Notes: a model not told the origin generated them from the sequence alone. Shown: positions 17,158 to 27,382, counted from the first letter of the stretch. The stretch: DNA of 44,283 nucleotides from Parcubacteria group bacterium GW2011_GWC2_48_17 (GCA_001003605.1 LCPL01000011.1:1-44283); one strand, 5' to 3'. Made by a program: numbers and translations.

Positions 17158-17403
17158 TTGTTCAACCCCCTCCCGCCAAAAATCCGCCACGCATTCCTCC
17201 CGCATCCTCCTGCGCAGCGGATACAAAATTTCCGTCGTTCTGGAAAAGAGCCCAGGCAAAGCAAATCCTTTTCCTTCCGCAAAAATAGTTTCGCTTTGCC
17301 TCGTCCGCATTTCTCCCCGCCACACTGCCCAGAAACTTCACGGGCAGAAGTCCAAAAAGAAAAATGTCCTTTCCTTTTTCAAAAAGAATTCCCCGCGCGC
17401 AAA
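17158..17403 (-). repeat. Dispersed repeat, long copy
   Basis: Reverse complement shares both ends with 13724-13843 but carries ~130 bp extra internal sequence. Confidence 0.75.
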
Positions 17404-17646
17404 TCAGAAAAGCAAGGAACATTCTTTCTTTTTGGGGTTGCCGAGTGAAGCGAGGTGAGAAGCGAATACCTGGAGCTTCGCAAGACCTTGAGCGTTTTGT
17501 CTTCAAAATGCGAAAGGTGTACAGTGTCTGTAAGACGGTGGCGGAGCTTTCTCGGAGCGTATGATTAAGTTAGAAGCCACCACGCGCTCCGCGCGTGCGA
17601 GACATCAGCGATTTTGAAAATAGGCGCGAGCTGGGCAACATAGAGA

Positions 17647-17693
17647 CACCTCCTTAGCATGTGCGGAGGCCGTCCGCACATGCTAAGGAGGTG
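17647..17693. terminator. Perfect 21-bp stem hairpin downstream of murJ
   Basis: CACCTCCTTAGCATGTGCGGA-ggccg-TCCGCACATGCTAAGGAGGTG; no U tract. Confidence 0.6.
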
Positions 17694-17745
17694 CAGGAAT
17701 GGGAGTGGAAATGGAGTGAATCCATGCCGTGATGTGATGCGGGTT

Positions 17746-19428
17746 TTAAAATGTAGTTTCAGTCGGATCGGGTCCGATGAATTTCGCTTTCCAGATTTTA
17801 TGGTGGAAGGTCCTCCAGATTTCCCGTATCTCAAGATTACCAAGAAGATAGAGTACAGAAATGCCAACAGCAAGCCCACCCAGTCCGGAAAAGAGTCCCT
17901 GAAGAAAAATGCCAAGCGTGGTGTGAAGGTCGAACACCGCATTGAATACATTGAGAAGTAAATAGGAGGCAAATCCCATGATGATGGAGGAGGCAAAGCT
18001 TTGCCAAAAGGTGCTGGACACTCCGGACTCAAATTTCTGGAAATCACGCGTGTAGAGTATCCAAAAGACGAACGCGCTCACTATGGCACCCACGGAATAA
18101 GAGAGTGGCAGAATGAGCATCAAAGTGCCGTTAAGGTCAGATACGCGAAGAAGAGATTCAAGAAAATAGCGCGCGAAAGGTTCTCTTGTAAAGAGCTCGG
18201 AGAAGAGAAACGCAGAGCATACGGTTACCAGAGCCCCGCCAAGCGCGATAAAAAGCGGCGTACGGCTTTTTCCGGCGGCATAGTAGCTGCGCGTAAAAAG
18301 AAGCGAGATGCTTTGCGCGACTACCGATACCGCGAAGAGAGCGAGCGCGGCCGCCGTAAGCCTCGTGTCGCTCCAATCGAACGCTCCGCTTCCGAGGACC
18401 GTGCGCACAATCTGCGCGCGCAAAACAACAAAGAGCACGAGAGCCGGCATGGACCAAAACAAGATATGACGTAGCGCGGCGGAAAGAGTTGAAACGAATA
18501 TCCCCTTTTCCCCTTTTGTCCAGAGTCCAGCGAGAGTCGGAAAAGCCGCGATTGAATAGCTGGCGCCGACAATGGAGAGTGGCACAGATTGCAGATTCCA
18601 TGACAAATTGAAGATGGCGATTGAACCAGCGCCAAGAAGCGAGCCAAAGGCCGTGAGAAGAAGTACGGTGATGTTTTGAAGCGACAGCGCGAGCGTGCGT
18701 GGCAACGATACCAAGAGGACTTCCCTTATGAGCGCGAAGTCTTTCGAGAAGCGAAAACGGGGCATCATGCCGGTGCGTAGAAGTACCGGGACTTGAATCC
18801 CAAGATGTAGGAACGCACCGAGAACGACCCCCCACGCAAGACCCTGAAGCCCCATAAGAGGGAAAAAGAAAAACACGCCAATGATGATGCCGAGATTGTA
18901 GAGGATGGGGCTAACGGCGTAGATGAAAAAACGGCGCTCAAGTTGGGTAATGCTCGCGAAGAGGTTGGAAAGTCCAAGAAATATCGGCTGGAGAAGCATG
19001 ATGCGCATAAGGTATGCCGTCATGGAAAGCATTTCTGCGCTAAAGCCGGGAAAGAGAAGTGAAGCTAGCTTTGGAGCCATGAGAAACGCGACTATGCCAA
19101 CGAGCAGTATGAAAGCGAAAAACGCGGAAAATACAGAATCAAGAAATTCTCGCGCGGCTGCTTTGCCTTCTTCGCGTTTCCTTGAAAGAAAAGGAATCAA
19201 CACTGAGAGCGAAACCATTGACGCGCTCCAAATGAATATAAGGTCTGGTACGCGGAACGCGGCATAATATATATCAAGCGCTTCTCCCGCGCCAAAGTAC
19301 GACGCTAGAAGACGGTCGCGAAGGAAACCGAGCAGTTGCGAAAGAAGAGCGAAGAAACCCAAAAGATAAGCGGCCTCGTGAAGTCCGCTTATCTCCCGCT
19401 CAATAAACTGGAACAGTCTTTTTACCAT
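17746..19428 (-). CDS. murJ: Lipid II flippase MurJ
   Basis: Polytopic MVF-family protein: LGFLRDRLLASYFGAGEALDIYYAAFRVPDLI, LERRFFIYAVSPILYNLGIIIG. Confidence 0.92.
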   Translation of the reverse strand: MVKRLFQFIEREISGLHEAAYLLGFFALLSQLLGFLRDRLLASYFGAGEALDIYYAAFRVPDLIFIWSASMVSLSVLIPFLSRKREEGKAAAREFLDSVFSAFFAFILLVGIVAFLMAPKLASLLFPGFSAEMLSMTAYLMRIMLLQPIFLGLSNLFASITQLERRFFIYAVSPILYNLGIIIGVFFFFPLMGLQGLAWGVVLGAFLHLGIQVPVLLRTGMMPRFRFSKDFALIREVLLVSLPRTLALSLQNITVLLLTAFGSLLGAGSIAIFNLSWNLQSVPLSIVGASYSIAAFPTLAGLWTKGEKGIFVSTLSAALRHILFWSMPALVLFVVLRAQIVRTVLGSGAFDWSDTRLTAAALALFAVSVVAQSISLLFTRSYYAAGKSRTPLFIALGGALVTVCSAFLFSELFTREPFARYFLESLLRVSDLNGTLMLILPLSYSVGAIVSAFVFWILYTRDFQKFESGVSSTFWQSFASSIIMGFASYLLLNVFNAVFDLHTTLGIFLQGLFSGLGGLAVGISVLYLLGNLEIREIWRTFHHKIWKAKFIGPDPTETTF

Positions 19429-19630
19429 TCTCGCTCTATGTCGCTTGTAAGCTGTTTTTTACTGAATACCACGAGAGGATATGTCGAAATGGCTTCAACT
19501 AGTACTGCCATGGTAGGGTTTTGAGATGAGTTCTGGAACACTTCCTCAAATCTATCATGGAACACCCGCACCCTGCGCTCCGCGCAGGGTGAGTTTTGAG
19601 CGATTACGCCTTGCGGGTTGCTCCTCCAAC

Positions 19631-22081
19631 TTATTCCTCTGAATCTGGAATGGATTCGGCTACAGGAAGTTTAGAGCGCTTTTCGGGAACGGCATCAACC
19701 GGGGGCGCGGCATCTGCGAACGGTTCTCTTTCGGCCTTGAGGTTCTTTAAGATAAGGTCAACTTCGTTATTATCCGGGTTAGTTACTTTAAGATCCGTGA
19801 ACTCTCTGATTGCTTCAGCGTCACGCCCAAGCTTTTCGTAAGAGAGGCCGAGGAAATATTTCGCGTTTGCGTAGGATGGATTCAGCGCGACTGCTTTCTC
19901 CAAAGCGCTTGCCGCGCCACGAAAATCTTTGTCGTTAAATCGGAGGATTCCAAGCTGGAAAAACACGGATGCGTCATTCGGAGCGATTACCGATGCCGCT
20001 TCTACCGAAGATATGGCGGCTTTAATGTTTCCCTCCGCCGCTTCTATCTGCGATAGAAAGAAAATAGCCTCTGTGTAATTGTTTTTTTCTCGAAGGGCGA
20101 GTGCGATACTTTCACGCGCCTTTCCGTTATTACCCTTTGCCGCCTCAAGTCTGGCGATTGTAAGGTGGATAGCGGGACTTTTAGGGTTTAGCGTGAGGGC
20201 CTCGCTATAGGACGCAAGCGCGGCTTCATAAGACCCTTCTATTTTAAGCGGTACAACGGCCTCATATACGCGGCCGAGAGTCATGTGGTTTTCATAGTTT
20301 CTTCCATTTTGCGCGACTGCTTGCCGCGCGTTAAGAATGGCCGCGCTTAAAAGCTCTTGGAACTTTGTTCTCACTGATTCCGCGGATACTTTGGCTGGGT
20401 CGCTCCTTAGCACAGTATTCATTCTCATCAAGCTAAGCTCGGTAAGAAAACGGTAGTAAATATCGGTAGGAGCCATAGCCGCCGCGCGCGCGATTAGCCC
20501 TTCTGATTTGTCTATGCTTCCTTCCGTGTTGAATGAGATTACTCCTTGCTGAAACAAGACGGCCGCTATGTACTTTTGTACCACATCGTACCCGAGCGTA
20601 ATGCTCCCAATAAGTAGAAGGATAAGGACGAGCACGGATACGAAGCCCGCGCGCGGGTCGTTCGCGAAAGAAATAGTTTTAAGAGGCGCCTTGTGCAATA
20701 TGGCGAGAGAAGCGATAAAAAGTCCAGTGAAAATGAACGTCAGGGCAAAGATGGTGAGTGACGGAATATAAAAGATGGCGAATATCCAAAGAAATAGCGA
20801 GACGAGGAACGACGATGTAACAAGATACTGGGAAAGTTTATCGGAAAAATCAGAAAGAATTGCCTTGAAACCCGCGTAAAGAAACGCGAGAAAGAATGCG
20901 ACCCACGCGAGTACGCCTAAGATTCCTGTTGTAGCCAGGAATGTAGGTATGAGACCTACGCCGAAATTGAAATCAACATTCCAGAACACGGTGCTGTTGA
21001 TGCCATTCGGCTTATATTTCAACCACTCTGAAGCAAACTGGTTGGGCCCAGAGCCAAGAAGCGGGTCTTTGACTAACGTCTGACGAGATACATCGAAAGT
21101 GGCACCCCATGAAGGACGCACCTCGAGCTGTGAGATACCGAGCGACGCGCCAATCTTGCTTCCGATAAAGTTTCCAGCAAGTATAAAGATTACAGAAATG
21201 GCGAGAACCGCGAGAGAAGGAATCGGAAAGCGCCGAAATGGCAACGCGTTTTGAGGAACGGCGGTAGTCCCACCTTCGCTTGTCAACTCCTGCACTCTCG
21301 AGCGGCTGAATGAAATGGTGTACACCAGAAAGATAAGAGAGAACACGCCGAGAACGAACCATATCATTGAGAAATTAACGACGGCAAGGAAAAGAATTGA
21401 GAGCGCGAGTGTAATGTAGATGAGAGCTTTGAACAACTTGCCAAGTGAGAGAAATTCAATCGTAATAAGGGAAAGCAGGGCAGAAACTCCGAAGAAGATT
21501 CCTAGGTCGTTCCACTTTCCCACGGTGTTGGAAACCAAGTCGGTAAAAATGCCAAAAGAAAGAAAATCCGCGCCTAAAGCAAGGCGGAGTAAATGGAACA
21601 ACGCAACCAACAAAAAAGAGGCGAGAAACGCGATATAGCTCCAGAAGATTTGTTCCTTCGCGCGAAATATCACAGGAACGAGGAAAGTTAACACGGAAAG
21701 GACGAGTATGTTCAGCGCGGTACCAACTTCAAACCCTTGTCCAAGTAACGACGAAACTATTGACCCGGAAAGCAAACTGGAAATCGTGAAAATACACAGC
21801 ACGGCTGAAAGCGCGATGAGCATTGGGGAGTTTGGGACGACAAATCTGCCGTCTTTGAGCCTTGCTACAACCCATATACAGAAAGCCACAAGTACGAGAG
21901 CGAAAAGTAGTAGCGCTTTGCTAAACTGGATTGGAAATGAGAGAGCCGGTACAAAGAATATCGGCAGAAGAAAAACAAGAATAAAAAGACCCCACGAGGA
22001 AACTCGTTCGACTCCCCATTTGCTTTTTACTTCTCCGCCCGCCACATTGGCGCCAAAATCAGGTTTTGTCATATACAACAA
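19631..22081 (-). CDS. O-antigen ligase/Wzy-like membrane protein with C-terminal TPR repeats
   Basis: About 12 TM helices, GSGPNQFASEWLKYKP motif, then TPRs (AIREFTDLKV, AASALEKAVALNPSYANAKYFLGLSYEKLG). Confidence 0.85.
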   Translation of the reverse strand: MLYMTKPDFGANVAGGEVKSKWGVERVSSWGLFILVFLLPIFFVPALSFPIQFSKALLLFALVLVAFCIWVVARLKDGRFVVPNSPMLIALSAVLCIFTISSLLSGSIVSSLLGQGFEVGTALNILVLSVLTFLVPVIFRAKEQIFWSYIAFLASFLLVALFHLLRLALGADFLSFGIFTDLVSNTVGKWNDLGIFFGVSALLSLITIEFLSLGKLFKALIYITLALSILFLAVVNFSMIWFVLGVFSLIFLVYTISFSRSRVQELTSEGGTTAVPQNALPFRRFPIPSLAVLAISVIFILAGNFIGSKIGASLGISQLEVRPSWGATFDVSRQTLVKDPLLGSGPNQFASEWLKYKPNGINSTVFWNVDFNFGVGLIPTFLATTGILGVLAWVAFFLAFLYAGFKAILSDFSDKLSQYLVTSSFLVSLFLWIFAIFYIPSLTIFALTFIFTGLFIASLAILHKAPLKTISFANDPRAGFVSVLVLILLLIGSITLGYDVVQKYIAAVLFQQGVISFNTEGSIDKSEGLIARAAAMAPTDIYYRFLTELSLMRMNTVLRSDPAKVSAESVRTKFQELLSAAILNARQAVAQNGRNYENHMTLGRVYEAVVPLKIEGSYEAALASYSEALTLNPKSPAIHLTIARLEAAKGNNGKARESIALALREKNNYTEAIFFLSQIEAAEGNIKAAISSVEAASVIAPNDASVFFQLGILRFNDKDFRGAASALEKAVALNPSYANAKYFLGLSYEKLGRDAEAIREFTDLKVTNPDNNEVDLILKNLKAEREPFADAAPPVDAVPEKRSKLPVAESIPDSEE

Positions 22082-22178
22082 AATTGATATTAAATGCTCT
22101 CCAATTCTCGTAAGTATAATCTTTTGAGGAAACAGCGCAATCTGTGCATAAGACTAGACAACATTGCGTGGTAGTCAC

Positions 22179-22212
22179 GCAACAAAGCCCCGTTTCCGGG
22201 GCTTTGTTAACT
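22179..22212 (-). terminator. Terminator downstream of rnpB
   Basis: AACAAAGCCCC-ggaaac-GGGGCTTTGTT on the minus strand. Confidence 0.7.
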
Positions 22213-22215
22213 TTC

Positions 22216-22961
22216 GATTTATACCTATAAGCCGAATTCTGTGCCGATTTTGCCCACCGAAGGTGGCGCAAAATTGAGCATCCTGATGAGTCTTCGAGGA
22301 AGGATTGTCTTCGAAATACCAAGGACGCTCAATTTTGTGGTTCGATTTGACCCACCACAGTGAGCCTGTCGAATCTGTATCCGCCTGCGGCGGACAAAAT
22401 TGACGGTAATCATTTATCTAGCCCAGCAATTGCTCACTGGGTCAAGCGGCACTGCCTCGTGCAAAGCGCGGAAAAACAAACTTTTCAAAGCACAGTGTCC
22501 AAAAATCCAAACAAAACACAATGTACCAAAGCACAAACGAAGAAGTGTTCGGGAGGTTTGGAATGTTTTGTGTTTTGCTTGGTTTTTTGTGTACGTCTGT
22601 GTTTTGTGTTTTGTTCCTCTGTGCTTTGCACAAGGCCACGGCCTTGCACTGAAGTAAGAATTTAGCCGTTTCAGCCGAGTCTTCGAGGCTGCCCTTCGAA
22701 GCTTTACGCGAAGAAGGACTGCGCTTTATAACTCGAATCGCCCTGCTCCGCATAAAGCTTCGCAGGGCGGTCTTGACCTTTCGGTCTCGACCGTCTCTGT
22801 TCGCATCTCGCGCCTTGCGGCGGACGGGCGTTACCCGCTACCATTCTCCGAGCCCCAGCTTTGACTCACGTTCCGTGGGTCAAAATTGGAGCTCGGCAGT
22901 GTTCGGACTTTCCTCACCAATCCGCTAGCTGGCTGATTGGTGCGATTACCCAGTATAAACC
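22216..22961 (-). ncRNA. rnpB: RNase P RNA, bacterial class A-like, greatly expanded
   Basis: GGTGAGGAAAGTCCGAACAC (P4 5'), GGGTAACGCCC, GCTTGACCCAGTGAGCAATTGCTGGGCTAGATAAATGATTACCGTC, CACAGAATTCGGCTTATAGG (P4 3'/P1); terminal P1 GGTTTATAC/GTATAAATC. Confidence 0.93.
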
Positions 22962-22999
22962 GGAATGTATTGTACCCCAAAAAGAAGATACGGACAACA

Positions 23000-23593
23000 T
23001 TACTTCAACGTAAGAACCGAGCCGATAGTGATGTCGTTTCTAGCTGCAGCGCCTCCTTTCATTTCCAAGACGTATGACGCTGCCTTCATTGGGGAAAATA
23101 CCGTCGGATATGTTTCTGGAGCTACGTTTTCTTTTATATCGACGACAATTAAGCATTTGTTTTCTTCTGCGTAGTTTCGCGCTGTGCCCTGTAGTGAACC
23201 GAGTTCTTGAGGTTCTACTACCGGGGTGCAGTCTGCGTCAGTCTGCGCGGGAGAAAGCCACACGATATCAATAGGAAACCGCATTCCACTCATCCATATG
23301 CCGTGATAGTCGCTTGTCTCAAACACGAATAACATGCCTTCATTGTCGTATATGCTTTCTCTACCCCCGAGGCCGAGTATCCTCTCCTCCTTTGTGGTGG
23401 CAAGTAAAACAGGAATGGAAACTTTGCCAAAAGAAAGAGTCACACTCTTTTGCCCGGTATCATTTCCCGCGGAAAATTCGCCAGCGGCATTATCGGGCAC
23501 GGACACAGCTGGAGCCTCCGCCCGATTCTGCATTCCAAGCAGAACAAAAAGACCAAGAGTGATACCTAAACCAATTAGAATAATGTGTCGCAT
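23000..23593 (-). CDS. DUF192 family protein
   Basis: TKEERILGLGGRESIYDNEGMLFVFETSDYHGIWMSGMRFPIDIVWLS. Confidence 0.9.
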   Translation of the reverse strand: MRHIILIGLGITLGLFVLLGMQNRAEAPAVSVPDNAAGEFSAGNDTGQKSVTLSFGKVSIPVLLATTKEERILGLGGRESIYDNEGMLFVFETSDYHGIWMSGMRFPIDIVWLSPAQTDADCTPVVEPQELGSLQGTARNYAEENKCLIVVDIKENVAPETYPTVFSPMKAASYVLEMKGGAAARNDITIGSVLTLK

Positions 23594-23647
23594 TAGCCAA
23601 TTATATATGCTGTGACGCTAGAAACCTAAAAAACATTTACACCGAGA

Positions 23648-23680
23648 AAAAAAGCGTCCCGAGCCGATCTCGGGACGCTG
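23648..23680. terminator. Terminator-like hairpin
   Basis: AGCGTCCCGAG-ccgat-CTCGGGACGCT. Confidence 0.6.
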
Positions 23681-23939
23681 TGTTTGTGTGACGAGTTATT
23701 CGAACCCGTCCGGATGTTCGTGTTCGTTGGTATCATACGCCTCTTGGTTTTGATACAACCTGTCAAGGCCGGACCAAAACCCGGTTGGCGGTCTTTCCCG
23801 CTGCGATTTCTCTTCCCGAGCAATCGCTTGCCAATCAAACTCTGTTGCCACAGAGCGTACCCTTCGGAGGCCATTTCTTGGCCGAACGACACACAGCTTT
23901 GCCATGCCGACGCAAGAATACCACGCCGCGCAAAAAGAG

Positions 23940-24761
23940 TCATTTCATTTTTTGATGCAAAACCAGAAAAATCCAGAGTCGGAGTGGAATAAGCGTAAAC
24001 AGGAACCACAAAATCCAAAACCACAACGGAAGACCCAGCGCCGATAAATTAAGAAAGGGAGCGTCAAGGTACACCCATTCGCGGGCGATTGCATTCGGAA
24101 GCTCATAAGAGATGGCCGCGATTAGCGCTGTTAAAACAAGAATGAGCGCGTAATGCCCTGGATGGCGGATGTGGAACTTTATTTTTACCATTGCCGCCAG
24201 AATCCAAATAATCGAGATAATGATTGCGACAGGCGCTCCTATTTCCGGCCCGATGCCTATTGCTCCTTTTACGATAACTCCTATCATGGCCAAGAAAATT
24301 AAAGGCTCAAGCACATCAAAAAAATCGTGCCGTCGTGTCTCCGGACGCCTCTCGAACCGAAGAGGTTCTCCAAAATAACTGGACAAAAAATAGAGCAGTT
24401 CTAGCGTGGCAAGGCCGCCGAATGGATAAAGCCCGAGCCACACGAAAAGGAGCGCAAATCCTTTGTAAAAAGGATAGAACCAAAGATGCATATTCAGGCC
24501 GAATTGGTCTCCAAGAAATAACGTGCCGGCAAGAGCCGCGTAGAACAGTGCAAAGAGTCGCGGCTTGTTGTGGAACAGCCAGACTGAACTCTTCTCCTTG
24601 TAATTAATCATTCCGAATGCAAGCCAGAAACAAAGCACGAATCCGCCGTACCAAAATGGAAACCCTTTGAATCCCGCGAACGCGGAAACAATCCAGCCTA
24701 CGCTTGCGATTAGAATGGCAACGCGCGAATAGAGAAATTTCTGCTCTTTAGAGAGTCGCAT
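23940..24761 (-). CDS. Polytopic membrane protein, function unknown
   Basis: MRLSKEQKFLYSRV.. with many TM helices. Confidence 0.65.
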   Translation of the reverse strand: MRLSKEQKFLYSRVAILIASVGWIVSAFAGFKGFPFWYGGFVLCFWLAFGMINYKEKSSVWLFHNKPRLFALFYAALAGTLFLGDQFGLNMHLWFYPFYKGFALLFVWLGLYPFGGLATLELLYFLSSYFGEPLRFERRPETRRHDFFDVLEPLIFLAMIGVIVKGAIGIGPEIGAPVAIIISIIWILAAMVKIKFHIRHPGHYALILVLTALIAAISYELPNAIAREWVYLDAPFLNLSALGLPLWFWILWFLFTLIPLRLWIFLVLHQKMK

Positions 24762-24882
24762 ATGGGTATTGTAGCAAAATGTCTCAAAAAGAGGACTGGG
24801 CGTTACAAACAGAGTATACTTACACAAGTGTTCTTTGATTTCTGGTTAGTGAGATAGTGAACCTCAACCCCTTTATAGCATT

Positions 24883-25479
24883 ATGTTGATTACTATAGTC
24901 CTGACTGCCCTCTTTGCCATCCCATACGCGTCCTTTTTCGAATGGACCCTGCATAGGTTTTTGATGCATCGGCCAATCGGAAGATTCGATTACGCTTATA
25001 AGGCGCACGCACTGGTGCATCACCGCATATTCAAGGCAGACCATACCTACCACCTCATGAAAGAAGAAGACAAGCGCACTATTCCCATGGCGTGGTGGAA
25101 CGGATTTGCGCTTGTCCTCATATCCGGCATACCTTTTGACCTCATCGGCTGGTATCTCGGAACATGGGCCGTTCCCATCACGGCCGCTTTGACCATCTAC
25201 GCTTACTACGGAGTATACGAATACCTGCACTGGTGCATGCACCTTCCGAAAAGACGGGGTGTGGAGCGCACGGGGGTTTTCTTTCGGCTAAACGGACATC
25301 ATGTCCTCCACCATAGGTACATGGGGAAAAACTTCAATGTAGTTCTGCCGCTTGCTGACCTTTGTCTTGGGACTTTGCTCCTCCGCTCAAAAGTTGCATT
25401 CGCGCAAGTGAAAGGCGACACGGTACCGAATCTGCAGCCGCGCGAACATACGCGGCGCGATATGTTTGTTTCCGTTTGA
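24883..25479 (+). CDS. Fatty acid hydroxylase / carotene hydroxylase-like membrane protein
   Basis: His-box motifs EWTLHRFLMH, HALVHHRIFKADH, LHWCMH, GHHVLHHRYMG. Confidence 0.8.
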   Translation: MLITIVLTALFAIPYASFFEWTLHRFLMHRPIGRFDYAYKAHALVHHRIFKADHTYHLMKEEDKRTIPMAWWNGFALVLISGIPFDLIGWYLGTWAVPITAALTIYAYYGVYEYLHWCMHLPKRRGVERTGVFFRLNGHHVLHHRYMGKNFNVVLPLADLCLGTLLLRSKVAFAQVKGDTVPNLQPREHTRRDMFVSV

Positions 25480-25552
25480 AGTCGCCCGCGGAAACGCGAA
25501 GCGTACAGACAAAACCGAAAGGCCGAGATGACATCTTGGCCTTTTTCTTTAC

Positions 25553-26668
25553 CTAAAGCACAATGAGCTTTTTCGTCACCTTTTCCGTCAAATTCACATT
25601 TCCTTTCTTCGTAAGTATGAGTGCGTCTTCAATACGCACTCCCCCAACACTCGGGATGTAGATACCGGGTTCGCAGGTGATGACTGCCCCAGCCTGTAGT
25701 TTTCCCTTGCTTCCATTGTAATGTGAAGCGACTGGGAGTTCGTGTACCTCCGTGCCGATTCCGTGTCCGGTGCTGTGCGTAAAATATCTCCCGAATCCCC
25801 GCCTTGCCAAATAGCTGCGACACACCGCATCCAGTTCCTGTCCGGTTATGCCAGCTTTCGCCTTCTTGCACCCAAGCTCTTGCGCAATTCTCCCAGCTTC
25901 ATACATTTTAAAAAGCCGCGGAGCTATTTTCCCCACAGCAACAGTCCTTGTCATATCCGAAACATATCCTTTATAGCGCACTCCGAAGTCAATTGTGATA
26001 AGTTCTCCCTCCCGTATCTTTTTCTCCGTTGGTTCCGCGTGCGGAAACGCCCCATTTTTCCCTGAAGAAACGATTATAGGAAACGCGAGATTGTCCGCTC
26101 CTTCTTCAAGACAAAGTGATTCGAGCTTCCGCGCAATTTCCTTCTCTGTCATTCCAACTTGAATGAATGGAATGAGTTTTGTAAACGAATGGCAAGCGAT
26201 TTTAGCGGCTTTAGAAAGAAGCTTCAGCTCTTCTTTTTCCTTCACAATCCTAAGTTCCTGCAAGATGTGTTTTCGTGACGAGAAAACAACTGGAGAAAGT
26301 TCTTTTCGTAAATCCTCCACTGCACTGTACGGCGTAACCGTTCCATCGAATAAAATGTGTTTTACTTTGTGCCACTTCACAAACCGGCGCAGTATTCTAG
26401 ATGATGAATTCGTTTGAGAAGTAATGAATATCTTATATCCTTTCGCTTCCTTCTTGCTTTGCGCCGTATACCGTCCGTCAGCTATTAAAAATCGTTTTGT
26501 TCGGGTTATCAAAAGAATTGACCACGTTCCCGTAAACCCCGAAAGCCACTCCGTTGCCGGCTGTCCGCTTCCCTCGCTGTTCCACACCAAAAGCGCATTA
26601 GCCTTTTCCGCTTTCAATACCAATAACACCTTTTTAACTCTGGTTCGCATGCGCACAACTGCCAACAT
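25553..26668 (-). CDS. pepP: Xaa-Pro aminopeptidase (M24)
   Basis: ITIDFGVRYKGYVSDMTRTVAVG, HSTGHGIGTEVHELP, ITCEPGIYIP. Confidence 0.93.
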   Translation of the reverse strand: MLAVVRMRTRVKKVLLVLKAEKANALLVWNSEGSGQPATEWLSGFTGTWSILLITRTKRFLIADGRYTAQSKKEAKGYKIFITSQTNSSSRILRRFVKWHKVKHILFDGTVTPYSAVEDLRKELSPVVFSSRKHILQELRIVKEKEELKLLSKAAKIACHSFTKLIPFIQVGMTEKEIARKLESLCLEEGADNLAFPIIVSSGKNGAFPHAEPTEKKIREGELITIDFGVRYKGYVSDMTRTVAVGKIAPRLFKMYEAGRIAQELGCKKAKAGITGQELDAVCRSYLARRGFGRYFTHSTGHGIGTEVHELPVASHYNGSKGKLQAGAVITCEPGIYIPSVGGVRIEDALILTKKGNVNLTEKVTKKLIVL

Positions 26669-26672
26669 TTAA

Positions 26673-26710
26673 CATCTATTCCAATGTTCCTAGGAACATT
26701 GGAATAGATG
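26673..26710. repeat. Perfect 38-bp palindrome
   Basis: CATCTATTCCAATGTTCCTAGGAACATTGGAATAGATG. Confidence 0.95.
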
Positions 26711-26723
26711 CGACCATGCTATT

Positions 26724-27269
26724 TTAGTTTATCCCATACACCCATAACGGCGGGATGTTTCTAAACACGAACGATATCTTTCGTACGGGGAGACTTTTGT
26801 ACGCGCGCTTCATGAACGGAGGATTATAGGTGAAAAATCTGAAGATCGTATTGTTTGAGGTGTGCCTCCGAATGGACAGAAAAAGCTCTTTTCTCACGGG
26901 TTCGGGTAATGAAAACGGAAGGCCGGAGATAATCAGACCGACTTTTTCAATGCGGTGCTTCGCAAGAAACGAATCCAATAAATGGGCGCTCGCGCGTTCA
27001 ATGATGACTTTGCCCCCAAATTGCTCGCGCAACATTGTGACATACGACTCTTCAACCTCAAGCAAAAGGACTGTAGTGTCTGGCTTGCATCGTTTCAGGA
27101 TTTCCTTAGTAAATACTCCGGTTCCAGGACCGAGTTCCACTACAGAAGTGACGGTAGAAAAATCAATGCCGTCAAGCATTGCTTTGCTCGCGCGATAGGA
27201 ACTCGGAATAAGCGAAGCATTTTGCAGGGGACGGAGAAGGAAATTTAAGGCAAATTGAAGTTTATTTTT
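26724..27269 (-). CDS. Phospholipid N-methyltransferase-like SAM methyltransferase
   Basis: VVELGPGTGVFTKEIL (motif I), IISGLPFSLP. Confidence 0.75.
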   Translation of the reverse strand, partial: KNKLQFALNFLLRPLQNASLIPSSYRASKAMLDGIDFSTVTSVVELGPGTGVFTKEILKRCKPDTTVLLLEVEESYVTMLREQFGGKVIIERASAHLLDSFLAKHRIEKVGLIISGLPFSLPEPVRKELFLSIRRHTSNNTIFRFFTYNPPFMKRAYKSLPVRKISFVFRNIPPLWVYGIN

Positions 27270-27343
27270 CATGTTTCCAAGACTAGAACTCACCCCAAAA
27301 CCCATCACCTGCACCAACTAGCCAATCTATATACTTAACATCG

Positions 27344-27371
27344 CTCCACTTTACTTGGGTAAAGTGGAGCT
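27344..27371. terminator. Hairpin GCTCCACTTTAC-ttgg-GTAAAGTGGAGC
   Basis: Perfect 12-bp stem downstream of the add-like gene. Confidence 0.6.
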
Positions 27372-27382
27372 GGATGGATTCG

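Noticed and set aside
17162-17506. 114-aa ORF sharing peptides with the 13725-14054 ORF
   Set aside because: The shared peptides come from a dispersed noncoding repeat; no protein family recognised.
22360-22753. Several ~100-aa ORFs
   Set aside because: All lie within rnpB and its low-complexity insertion.
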